A stretch of DNA of 64,000 bases from Paenibacillus aestuarii (GTDB taxonomy: Bacteria; Bacillota; Bacilli; Paenibacillales; NBRC-103111). Made by a program: the position numbers and the translations under genes. The notes beneath the pieces were generated by a model, which saw nothing but the letters and a program-made list of their open reading frames with translations, had not been told where the DNA came from and ran no database searches. The DNA is taken from positions 62,001 to 126,000 of the forward strand of contig NZ_JAQFVF010000033.1 of assembly GCF_027789125.1 (NCBI RefSeq), written 5' to 3'. Each line of letters begins with the position of its first letter. Position 1 is the stretch's first letter. Positions 1 to 7,322 of this stretch are shown one piece after another.

Positions 1-981
1 GCGGAGCGGTTGTTGAAGCGGCCGTTTTGGCAAATGATCGTTTTTGTGCTGTTGTTCAGCATGCTGCTCGATATTTTATTTCTCCCCGTGGATTACTATT
101 TGTTTCGGGTGGACCGGAGCTATGGGATATCGAATGAAACGATCGGCATGTTTTGGAGCGACCAAGCGAAAGACTTCGCTGTCAACAGCATCGGCACGAT
201 TGTGCTCGTCTGGATGTTCAGATGGCTGTTGAAGCTTAGCCCTGGCCGTTGGTGGCTGTGGTTCTGGCTTGCTTCGATCCCGCTGATTTTGTTCATTACC
301 TTTATTCAGCCTGTGGTGCTGGATCCGCTGTACAACGACTTTTATCCGCTGCAAAATCAAGAACTGAAGAAGCAAATCTTATCGCTGGCAGCGCAGTCGC
401 ACATTCCGGCGGACCAGGTGTATGAAGTGAATATGTCCGAACGTACGAATGCCATTAACGCTTACGTGAACGGTATTGGCGGGAACGCACGGATTGTTCT
501 ATGGGATACGATCCTGCAAAAACTGCAGTCCAAAGAGATTTTGACCGTGATGGCTCACGAGATGGGACACTATGTGGAAGGGCATATTTATTGGGGGATC
601 CTGTACGGGGTTGTGCTTAGCTTTTTCGGGTTTTGGCTCGCTTTTCACGCCTATCGCACATTTGTTCGGCGCTGGGGTCCGCTTTGGGGCATCCGCGGGG
701 AAACCGATCTGGCAGCCCTTCCGGCGCTGCTCCTGATCGTGACCGTGATGAATTTTGCATCGGCTCCGGCCCAAAATGCATTCTCGCGCGTCATCGAGCA
801 TCGAGCTGACGTTTATTCCATGAAGCTGACAGGCGATGGGAACTCGGCGATACACGCCTTCCAGAAGATTGCCAAGGAAAATCTGAGCCCCGTTACCCAG
901 CCGAAACTCGTGCAATGGTTCCGCGGCTCGCACCCGACGATTCTGGAGCGGATTGAGTACTTCAAGCAATTTAGCCAGTAA
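1..981 (+). CDS. M48 family (Ste24-like) membrane zinc metalloprotease, 5'-truncated
   Basis: Integral-membrane metalloprotease of the M48 / CAAX-protease type. The zinc motif HEMGH lies at about residues 183-187, counting from an in-frame TTG at base 10, and the third ligand glutamate is in EHRAD (about E263). Hydrophobic segments lie near residues 8-30, 60-75, 83-103, 195-215 and 238-255. The frame is open back to base 1 and M48/Ste24 proteins usually have about 400 or more residues, so the true start lies outside the window. Family members act in the cytoplasmic membrane on peptides or misfolded proteins; the substrate here is unknown. A strong hairpin follows the stop. Confidence 0.9.
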   Translation, partial: AERLLKRPFWQMIVFVLLFSMLLDILFLPVDYYLFRVDRSYGISNETIGMFWSDQAKDFAVNSIGTIVLVWMFRWLLKLSPGRWWLWFWLASIPLILFITFIQPVVLDPLYNDFYPLQNQELKKQILSLAAQSHIPADQVYEVNMSERTNAINAYVNGIGGNARIVLWDTILQKLQSKEILTVMAHEMGHYVEGHIYWGILYGVVLSFFGFWLAFHAYRTFVRRWGPLWGIRGETDLAALPALLLIVTVMNFASAPAQNAFSRVIEHRADVYSMKLTGDGNSAIHAFQKIAKENLSPVTQPKLVQWFRGSHPTILERIEYFKQFSQ

Positions 982-985
982 AATA

Positions 986-1034
986 AAAAGAACGCTGCCG
1001 CCAACTCCAATGAGAGGTGGTGCAGCGTTCTTTT
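986..1034. terminator. Bidirectional intrinsic terminator
   Basis: AAAGAACGCTGC (987-998) pairs with GCAGCGTTCTTT (1022-1033). A T-run follows on the plus strand and an A-run precedes it, so the hairpin can end both the M48 gene and the convergent HEAT-repeat gene. Confidence 0.9.
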
Positions 1035-1040
1035 ATATTG

Positions 1041-2189
1041 TTAATCGTTTCTACGCGTCATTTGCTGCCAGACGGAGCCTTCTGCGGCATGACCGCCTTC
1101 GATGCGCTCCAGCGCAATCTTGACCTGCATGCGGACTTCAAATTCGGCGTCGTCGACAGCGTCGCGCAAGGAGTCTACGACGGATTTGTCGCCGACCTCA
1201 TACAGGAAGCGAGCCGCGCGCCAACGCACGAGCTTATTGCGGTCCCGCAGCGCCTTGGCCATGGCCGGCATCGCTGCGGGATCGCCAATGTCGGACAGCG
1301 TGTCACCGGCTGTCCGGCGAACGACAGGTGAATCGTCCTCGAGGGCACGATACAGATAGGGCAGTACCTCGGGCTCCTTGATATCGCCGAGGTAAACCGT
1401 TGCCAGTCGTCGAACCGACGTGTTCTCGTCCTGCAGGGCTAGGACGAGAAGCGGGAGCGTCTCTAGCGACGGCTGGATCTTCTGAAGCGCGGCGTAGCGC
1501 AGCTTCCAGTCGGATTGGCGCAGCTGCTCCGCCACTGCGCCGGAGTCGATCTCGCCTGAAGGGCCGTCTTCGGCCTCAGGCGTACCCGGTGTCTCCTGCA
1601 TCGCAAGGGAGACCAAATGTTCGATGCGGGCGTCATCATAGGAAGCGTCCAGTTCCTGGACGACCTCGCCCGCAATGTCTTTGAGCTCGCCGTAGCGCAC
1701 GCCGAGCTCTTCGAGCTTCCGCTCCTTGATCAGGTTCGGCGATGCCGTACCTGCGCGGACCGCGGCCTGCGTGAAGCGCTCCGGCATGGCGGCGCGAACT
1801 TCCTCGCTGCCGGCGCGCACGCGCACCTGAAGCGGAATGCCGCGGAACGTCTGCAGCAGCACCTGCGCCTCGCCGAACGCCACCTCAGGGGCGGCTTGCT
1901 CGGTCAACAGTTCGCTGCCTGCAGTCGGCTGTGCTTCGCCAAAAATCTCACGGGCTTTGGCCAGAATGAACTGCCAGTCACCCTTAGGGTTGCGGTCCAC
2001 AGCTATAAAATCGGCGGTATGGAACAAGCTGGTGACGCCTTGGACAGCCAGCAGTTCGCGAATAGCTTCCGGGGCACCGGTGCTGTTCGCTTTGGTATAA
2101 GTCATCCGCACGCCGGCAGGGAGGGATTCGTCCATATTTAGTTTCATCGAGTTGGGACTTGGTGTCGGTTCGATTGAAATGATTTTCAT
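1041..2189 (-). CDS. Nfu_N plus HEAT-repeat protein, conserved virulence factor C-like (CvfC/YpgR)
   Basis: A 382-residue soluble protein. Residues 1-85 resemble the N-terminal scaffold domain of Nfu/NifU. A middle region (about 95-210) is followed by roughly five HEAT-like helical repeats (about 225-370), with recurring patterns such as RLATVYLGDI, RRTAGDTLSDIGD and RWRAARFLYEVGD. This architecture is that of the conserved virulence factor C / YpgR family of Bacillota, whose biochemical role is poorly defined. No CXXC of a functional Nfu C-terminal domain is present, so iron-sulfur transfer should not be assumed. An AAGGAG motif precedes the ATG, and a terminator separates the gene from the guanylate kinase-like gene upstream. 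Confidence 0.8.
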   Translation of the reverse strand: MKIISIEPTPSPNSMKLNMDESLPAGVRMTYTKANSTGAPEAIRELLAVQGVTSLFHTADFIAVDRNPKGDWQFILAKAREIFGEAQPTAGSELLTEQAAPEVAFGEAQVLLQTFRGIPLQVRVRAGSEEVRAAMPERFTQAAVRAGTASPNLIKERKLEELGVRYGELKDIAGEVVQELDASYDDARIEHLVSLAMQETPGTPEAEDGPSGEIDSGAVAEQLRQSDWKLRYAALQKIQPSLETLPLLVLALQDENTSVRRLATVYLGDIKEPEVLPYLYRALEDDSPVVRRTAGDTLSDIGDPAAMPAMAKALRDRNKLVRWRAARFLYEVGDKSVVDSLRDAVDDAEFEVRMQVKIALERIEGGHAAEGSVWQQMTRRND

Positions 2190-2215
2190 GGGGCTTAGGC
2201 ATCTCCTTCAACTAA

Positions 2216-2259
2216 CAAAATGAAAGGCCTGGACGCCACTGTCTCTGTCGTCCAGGCCT
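2216..2259 (-). terminator. Intrinsic terminator after the guanylate kinase-like gene
   Basis: AGGCCTGGACG (2225-2235) pairs perfectly with CGTCCAGGCCT (2249-2259). On the minus strand the stem is followed by TTTCATTTTG, so it ends the 2281-2868 transcript. Confidence 0.8.
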
Positions 2260-2280
2260 GATATAGGCAGTAGCTGCCGC

Positions 2281-2868
2281 TTAATCGAGATCCAATAAGT
2301 TACGATTCAAGTATTGATCTAACGTTTTGCTCAGATCAAACACGGTATGCGCCAAGTCCACATTCTCAAAAACGTGGTCGCATTGATCGCGATACGCTAT
2401 TTCTTCCTCATAATGCGAAAGATAGCTGGCAATCACTTCCGGGGAGTCGCCGCTTTCGCGCATCCGCTCAGCGAGGGTTTCTTTGTCGGCGTAGATGAGT
2501 ACCTGCACGACATGCTCGTTGTACAGCTGCTTGAGCGTCTGTGCTCCGGAACGGTTCAAAATCAAGTAGATGCTGCCGCTCGATTTGAACATTTGCTCGA
2601 TATCCGAGCTCTTGATCCCGTACAGGTGATCGTTGACTGTACTAACCTCGATGAATTCGTTCGCCGCTTGCGCAGCCACGAATTGCGCCGGGGAGATGAA
2701 GTGATAATCTTGACCATCGACTTCAGTCGCTTTCGGAGGTCTTGTCGTATAAGAGATCACTTGTTTCATGCCCAAGGTCGAGCCGGACATTTCCGCAACA
2801 GTTTTGCGGCCAGCTCCATGCGGACCCGTAAATACAAAAATCATTTCTCTTTCCTTTAATGCGTACAT
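2281..2868 (-). CDS. Guanylate kinase-like protein
   Basis: A 195-residue P-loop protein of the guanylate kinase fold. Its Walker A is GPHGAGRKT (about residues 15-23), followed by ISYTTRPPKATEVDGQDYHF, the GMP-binding segment typical of guanylate kinases. The P-loop departs from the usual GPSGVGKGT form, and the C-terminal half diverges, so this may be a paralogue and not the housekeeping gmk. GGAGG sits seven bases before the ATG, which supports the start. A sigma-A-like promoter lies at 2994-3022, and the gene appears monocistronic. GMP phosphorylation is inferred from the family only. Confidence 0.75.
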   Translation of the reverse strand: MYALKEREMIFVFTGPHGAGRKTVAEMSGSTLGMKQVISYTTRPPKATEVDGQDYHFISPAQFVAAQAANEFIEVSTVNDHLYGIKSSDIEQMFKSSGSIYLILNRSGAQTLKQLYNEHVVQVLIYADKETLAERMRESGDSPEVIASYLSHYEEEIAYRDQCDHVFENVDLAHTVFDLSKTLDQYLNRNLLDLD

Positions 2869-2993
2869 GGAACATACCTCCTTTATTTTGTGAATAGGTG
2901 TGGTAAATCCTACGTGCGTGCTCCGGTTTGAAACGATTTTTGTTGGGGTAAGTCATCCTGCGAAGCTACCCCCGGAAAATAGGGAATATCTAT

Positions 2994-3022
2994 ATTTTAC
3001 ATCTTTCGCTGCGAGTGGTAAA
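2994..3022 (-). promoter_or_regulatory. Sigma-A-type promoter for the guanylate kinase-like gene
   Basis: On the minus strand TTTACC (3022-3017) and TAAAAT (2999-2994) are separated by 17 bases. The start codon lies about 125 bases downstream. The call is based on consensus matching. Confidence 0.5.
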
Positions 3023-3079
3023 GCTCTGATGCAAACGCTTTTAGCGTAGGTTCGCGCGTTATGCCGTGTTAGACGGCTG

Positions 3080-5089
3080 TTAGCGCCGTCCGCGGCCACG
3101 GCCATCGGTGTTGCCGCGCCTTGCGTCCTGGCCACCACGCGGCGCACCGCTTCTGGCGCCGCCTTGCGAGCCTCGGCCCTGAGATGAGGTACGCGCTCTG
3201 TCGGCGCCCGCACCGCGCCCGCCGCCGAAGGTGCGCTCCGCACCGCCACGCTCGCGCCCGCCGCCGAAGGTGCGCTCCGCGCCACCACGCTCACGCCCGC
3301 CGCCGAAGCTGCGCTCCGCGCCACCACGCTCGCGCCCGCCGCCGAAGGTGCGCTCCGCACCGCCACGCTCGCGCCCGCCGCCGAAGGTGCGCTCCGCACC
3401 GCCACGCTCGCGCCCGCCGCCGAAGGTGCGCTCCGCGCCACCACGCTCGCGCCCGCCGCCGAGGCTGCGCTCCGTACCGCCACGCTCACGCCCGCCGCCG
3501 AAGGTGCGCTCCGCGCCACCACGCTCACGCCCGCCGGCTCCGCTCCGCTCCGTACCGCCACGCTCACGCCCGCCGCCGAGGCTCCGCTCCGTACCGCCAC
3601 GCTCACGCCCGCCGCCGAGGCTGCGCTCCGTACCGCCACGCTCACGCCCGCCGCCGAAGCTGCGCTCTGCGCCACCGCGCTCGCGCCCGCCGCCGAAGGT
3701 GCGCTCCGGGCCACCACGCTCACGCCCGCCGCCGAGGCTGCGCTCCGTACCGCCACGCTCACGCCCGCCGCCGAAGCTACGCTCCGCGCCACCGCGCTCA
3801 CGCCCGCCGCCGAAGCTACGCTCTTCACTACCACGCCCAGCGCCCGCACCGCGTCCGCGCGCGCCTTGCCCACGCGTCCTGCTGGCGTCACCTCGGTCGC
3901 TGCCGCGTCCGCCGCCTTTGCGTGCAGACCCGCGGCCTTCGCTTACATAATCTTCCTCGACCGCTGCACGTACGCGACGAGGCTGATCTTTCTGGCGCAG
4001 CGACATCTTTATACCTTTTTCGATCAACTCAATGTTGTACATATCACGCTGTGAAGCAAAGGTGACGGCTACGCCAGTCTGCCCAGCCCGGCCTGTTCGG
4101 CCGATGCGATGGATATAGCTTTCGGCATCGAGCGGCACGTCATAATTGAATACATGCGTGACACCCTCAACATCCAGGCCCCGCGCAGCGATGTCCGTAG
4201 CGACCAGCAGCTCGATTTTACCGTCCCGAAATTTCTTCATCACTTGTTCGCGCTTGGCTTGAGATAGATCGCCATGAAGCTCATCGGACATCAAGCCCAT
4301 ATCCTGCAGGGCTTCATTTAAAGCCGAAGCTCTGCGCTTGGTCCGGCAAAAGATCATAGCCAAATAAGGCTTATACTGTTTGATGGCTTCCACCAGCGCG
4401 TCCTGCTTGCCGCGATCCGTCGTCTGCACAAGCACTTGTTCAATCTCCGACAACGTAATTTGCTTGCTGGCGATTTGAATCTCTGCAGCCTCACGCATAT
4501 AGGCTTTAGCCAAATTACGAACTTGTTGCGGCATCGTAGCTGAGAACAGAAGCGTTTGTCGGTGAGAAGAAGTCTGGACGATGATATCCTGGACTTCATT
4601 CAAAAAGCCCATGTGCAGCATTTGATCCGCTTCATCCAAAACCAGCATCTTCAGCTTGTAGAAGTTAAGCGATTCCCGGCGCAGGTGATCCAGCAGTCTG
4701 CCGGGGGTTCCTACTACTATATGTATGTTGCCTTGGAGCTTTCTAAGCTGTCTTTCCACGTCTTGCCCGCCGTAAGCGGCCAAAACTTTTGCTCCCGTAA
4801 TAGGCGCGAGCTTTTGCAGCTCGCTCGTAATTTGAATGGCGAGTTCACGGGTAGGAGTTAGGATTAGCCCCTGAATTTCCGGTTTCTCGACATTGATAGT
4901 TTCCAGCATCGGCAGTACGAAGGCAAGCGTTTTGCCTGTGCCCGTCTGGGCTTGGGCAATAACATCTACGCCGGACAGCAGCGCTGGAATGGCTTCCCGT
5001 TGAACCGGTGTCGGCTCGACGACGCCTTCTGATTTTAAAGCTTGAACAAGACTTTCTCTAACCCCTAAAGAGGCAAATCCACTTGACAT
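3080..5089 (-). CDS. DEAD-box ATP-dependent RNA helicase with a long RGG-repeat tail
   Basis: A 669-residue cytoplasmic RNA helicase of the CshA/DeaD type, expected to unwind RNA in ribosome assembly, mRNA decay or cold adaptation. Motifs in order: Q-motif Q30; motif I AQTGTGKT (47-54); PTRELA (79-84); DEAD (152-155); SAT (183-185); HRIGRTGR (327-334). The helicase core ends near residue 370. A basic Gly/Arg/Ser linker follows, then 15 copies of a 13-residue unit containing GGGRERGG (residues 425-619) and an RG-rich end. Each copy carries an RGG box, a common RNA-binding feature. The start ATG has a GGGAG motif 13 bases upstream. An inverted repeat, GTTTAAAAAG (5130-5139) with CTTTTAAAC (5145-5153), lies in the upstream region. 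Confidence 0.95.
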   Translation of the reverse strand: MSSGFASLGVRESLVQALKSEGVVEPTPVQREAIPALLSGVDVIAQAQTGTGKTLAFVLPMLETINVEKPEIQGLILTPTRELAIQITSELQKLAPITGAKVLAAYGGQDVERQLRKLQGNIHIVVGTPGRLLDHLRRESLNFYKLKMLVLDEADQMLHMGFLNEVQDIIVQTSSHRQTLLFSATMPQQVRNLAKAYMREAAEIQIASKQITLSEIEQVLVQTTDRGKQDALVEAIKQYKPYLAMIFCRTKRRASALNEALQDMGLMSDELHGDLSQAKREQVMKKFRDGKIELLVATDIAARGLDVEGVTHVFNYDVPLDAESYIHRIGRTGRAGQTGVAVTFASQRDMYNIELIEKGIKMSLRQKDQPRRVRAAVEEDYVSEGRGSARKGGGRGSDRGDASRTRGQGARGRGAGAGRGSEERSFGGGRERGGAERSFGGGRERGGTERSLGGGRERGGPERTFGGGRERGGAERSFGGGRERGGTERSLGGGRERGGTERSLGGGRERGGTERSGAGGRERGGAERTFGGGRERGGTERSLGGGRERGGAERTFGGGRERGGAERTFGGGRERGGAERTFGGGRERGGAERSFGGGRERGGAERTFGGGRERGGAERTFGGGRGAGADRARTSSQGRGSQGGARSGAPRGGQDARRGNTDGRGRGRR
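3233..3817 (-). repeat. 39-bp in-frame tandem repeat, about 15 copies, inside the helicase gene
   Basis: Each 39-bp unit encodes 13 residues of the form (S/T)(F/L)GGGRERGG(A/T/P)ER. Fifteen recognisable copies run from residue 425 to 619, and a degenerate sixteenth follows. One copy carries SGAGG instead of SFGGG. Because 39 is a multiple of 3, several other frames on both strands also stay open across the block. The array is GC-rich and a likely place for copy-number change or assembly error. Confidence 0.95.
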
Positions 5090-5243
5090 GGTTAATTAGC
5101 AGCTCCCTTTTTCCTACATATTAAATTATGTTTAAAAAGTCTTTCTTTTAAACGAAAATTTTGCTTGACGATCACCTCATTCTACAGGAATGCTTGACAA
5201 ATGAAAACAGGAGCAGACGGTTAACTTGAAAATAGCTTGAAAA

Positions 5244-5288
5244 TAAGAAGAAACCACCTGGGGACGATAGCCTCCAAATGGTTTCTGT
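5244..5288 (-). terminator. Intrinsic terminator after the YhcN/YlaJ lipoprotein gene
   Basis: AGAAACCA (5249-5256) pairs with TGGTTTCT (5279-5286), and an inner CCTGG/CCTCC region is also partly complementary. On the minus strand the stem is followed by a T-rich CTTATTTTC. The rest of 5090-5294 is the AT-rich helicase promoter/leader region with no gene. Confidence 0.65.
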
Positions 5289-5294
5289 TGTTCG

Positions 5295-5981
5295 TTAATC
5301 TCCAGCCGGCACCTGAGCCGTGCCAAAGACACGTTCGACAGTCTGGTTAAAGTCGGTGAGACGGGGCATGAGGGAGTTGCCTTTCCAGCTCTCCTGCGCA
5401 TAAGCGTTCATTTTATTGAGGAAGTCCCGGTTAGCAGATATATAGACATCCATGACATTCGGCTGCAGTTTGCGGACTTTTTCCGCTATTGTCTGTTTAA
5501 AACTGTGCGACAGCATGCTGTGGTGGGCGGCAGTTTCATAGCTGTTTACTCCGCTGTTCAATACATTGGAAGGCTGAACGTCGTTGAAAGGCTCGGTGTC
5601 ATTGTAAAAGCCTTTGGCTGTACCCTGGTTGTTGGTCTCCTTGGTGGATCCCTTGGTGCCCACTGCCGTGCTGTCTATCATGAGGGCAACATAAGCGTTC
5701 TGATCCGTCGTCATGACGATCGCAGTGTTCACTCCGTTGATCGCATTCACTTGATTCGAGAGAAACTGATTATATTCCAGCTTCTTATTATTATGAGAGA
5801 CAGGGCCATAAAGCTGCTGGGTTTGATAGGCCCGCAACCCATCTGTCGAATTTTGCTGCGGGGATCCGTAGTTGTAGTTGTCCGGACTTTTGCCGTACAA
5901 TCTTCCTTTTTCAGCACAGCCGGATACGATTAAGACCAGGAATAGCCATCCATAAATCGGTAAACCTATCTTCCTGAGCAT
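5295..5981 (-). CDS. YhcN/YlaJ family sporulation lipoprotein
   Basis: A 228-residue lipoprotein with an N-terminal hydrophobic signal ending in a VSGC lipobox (acylated Cys about residue 22). The C-terminal half matches the YhcN/YlaJ pattern: NQVNAINGVNTAIVMTTDQNAYVAL, then a segment on eliminating or forming adhesion-like helices (KVRKLQPNVMDVYISANRDF). In Bacillus such lipoproteins are made in the forespore and found in the inner spore membrane. I place the start at the ATG at 5981, because an in-frame TTG 18 bases upstream lies inside the GGGAGG ribosome binding site. The forespore-type promoter at 6019-6047 supports this role. Confidence 0.85.
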   Translation of the reverse strand: MLRKIGLPIYGWLFLVLIVSGCAEKGRLYGKSPDNYNYGSPQQNSTDGLRAYQTQQLYGPVSHNNKKLEYNQFLSNQVNAINGVNTAIVMTTDQNAYVALMIDSTAVGTKGSTKETNNQGTAKGFYNDTEPFNDVQPSNVLNSGVNSYETAAHHSMLSHSFKQTIAEKVRKLQPNVMDVYISANRDFLNKMNAYAQESWKGNSLMPRLTDFNQTVERVFGTAQVPAGD

Positions 5982-6018
5982 GTGTAAGAGACCTCCCAAT
6001 TTTACGTTTTAATATCTA

Positions 6019-6047
6019 TAGAATGGGATGTTTCCGCGCTTTTATTC
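6019..6047 (-). promoter_or_regulatory. Sigma-G/F-type forespore promoter
   Basis: On the minus strand GAATA (6047-6043), a 17-base spacer and CATTCTA (6025-6019) match the B. subtilis sigma-G pattern gnATR-17/18-cAtnnTA at every fixed position. The site lies about 40 bases upstream of the lipoprotein start. Sigma-F cannot be separated from sigma-G on sequence alone. Confidence 0.6.
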
Positions 6048-6164
6048 GCCTGTCTGGACATGCGCATTTTTGCATATTAAGGCTGTTGTATGGAAATAAC
6101 GATGGCGGGAAAATATATGGCTGGAGAGCGGTTTAAGAACATTTTGTGAACTCCTCTCCATAGA

Positions 6165-6193
6165 TTGACAAAAACTTTTCACGAATTTATATT
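6165..6193 (+). promoter_or_regulatory. Sigma-A promoter of the ctaCDEF operon
   Basis: TTGACA (6165-6170), a 17-base spacer and TATATT (6188-6193) form a near-consensus vegetative promoter. The transcript would start about 75 bases before ctaC. An inverted repeat, TGGAGAG (6122-6128) and CTCTCCA (6154-6160), lies just upstream of the -35 and could be a regulator site. Confidence 0.7.
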
Positions 6194-6274
6194 TATTAAA
6201 GTGTGATTTTGGTAAATTGACATGTGCATGACCTTTGTGGTAAAAATATTGGTTTGAAAAGTGGGGTTGATACA

Positions 6275-7291
6275 ATGAGTCGATGGAAAAAGATGTGGCG
6301 TCTAATACCCCTTTTTGCGGTAATGACGTACTTGCTAACGGGTTGCGGAGACCCAACCCTGTCTGCTTTGAAGCCTAAAGGCCCAGTAGCAGAAGAGCAG
6401 CTTTTCTTGATGAAATTAAGTCTCTTTATCATGATTTTTGTCGTAATTGTCGTATTTGCCATTTATTTGTATGTGTTGGTCCGCTACCGTAAGCGTAAAG
6501 GCGACAACAGCATACCTAAGCAAGTGGAAGGCAACCACGTGCTTGAGATCATTTGGACTGTTATTCCGATTCTCCTGCTCCTGGTTCTTGCGGTACCGAC
6601 TGTTTCTTACACCTTTAAGCACTCTACTAACTACACAAAGGACAAGGATGCCGTTCACGTGAAAGTGACAGCGCATCAATTCTGGTGGCAGTTTGAATAT
6701 CCTGAACTTGGGATTGCGACTGCACAAGAACTTGTTATTCCTAAAGATAAGAAGATCGCCTTCGAACTTGTGTCGGCAGACGTCAGCCACGCGTTCTGGG
6801 TACCGTCTCTCGGTGGTAAGATCGACACGAACCCTGGTATCTCGAACACATTGTACTTGCAAGCTGATGAAATTGCGACTTTCCAAGGCAGATGTACGGA
6901 GCTGTGCGGAGCTTCCCACGCTTTGATGAACTTCACGGTTGTTTCCAAGAGTCAAGCTGACTTCGATGCTTGGGTGACAAAAATGAAAACGCCTGCTTCA
7001 GTGCCTGCTACAGCACAAAAAGGCGAAGAGCTCTTCAAAGAAAACTGCATGACTTGTCACGCAGTGAATGCTAACGGTCCTGGTGTTGCGCCGAACCTCA
7101 AAGGTTTCGCAGATCGCGATACGCTTGCGGGAATTCTGGAGCACACTCCTGAGAAAATGGAATTGTGGATTCATAATCCGCAAGAGCAAAAACCGGGCAA
7201 CAAAATGCCTGCTTTCGGTAAAGAAGCTGGCGGCAAGCTCGATGATGCCCAAATTAAAGAAATCGTTAATTACTTACAGACTTTGAAATAA
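6275..7291 (+). CDS. ctaC: Cytochrome caa3 oxidase subunit II with fused cytochrome c domain
   Basis: A 338-residue subunit II of caa3-type terminal oxidase. It carries a lipoprotein signal (lipobox LLTGC, Cys24), two transmembrane helices (about 45-70 and 85-110), a cupredoxin domain with the CuA motif CTELCGASHALM (C207, C211, H215, M218), and a C-terminal cytochrome c domain with CMTCH (C258, C261, H262). It receives electrons on the outer membrane face and passes them through heme c and CuA to subunit I. I chose the ATG at 6275 because it begins a proper signal peptide; the frame is open 51 bases further upstream. The gene is first in ctaCDEF, behind a strong promoter. Confidence 0.95.
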   Translation: MSRWKKMWRLIPLFAVMTYLLTGCGDPTLSALKPKGPVAEEQLFLMKLSLFIMIFVVIVVFAIYLYVLVRYRKRKGDNSIPKQVEGNHVLEIIWTVIPILLLLVLAVPTVSYTFKHSTNYTKDKDAVHVKVTAHQFWWQFEYPELGIATAQELVIPKDKKIAFELVSADVSHAFWVPSLGGKIDTNPGISNTLYLQADEIATFQGRCTELCGASHALMNFTVVSKSQADFDAWVTKMKTPASVPATAQKGEELFKENCMTCHAVNANGPGVAPNLKGFADRDTLAGILEHTPEKMELWIHNPQEQKPGNKMPAFGKEAGGKLDDAQIKEIVNYLQTLK

Positions 7292-7322
7292 TTAACTTCT
7301 CGGGATAAAGGAGGTAAATACG

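Noticed and set aside
2723-2956. 77-codon frame overlapping the start of the guanylate kinase-like gene
   Set aside because: It overlaps a gene with a better ribosome binding site and recognisable domain in another frame.
3233-3817. CRISPR array
   Set aside because: The 39-bp units are contiguous, in frame and without spacers; they encode a protein repeat.
2953-4065. Long open frames in other frames and on the other strand across the helicase repeat block
   Set aside because: The 39-bp unit is a multiple of three, so frames without stops remain open automatically. Their peptides are only repeated Ala/Arg/Pro/Val runs.
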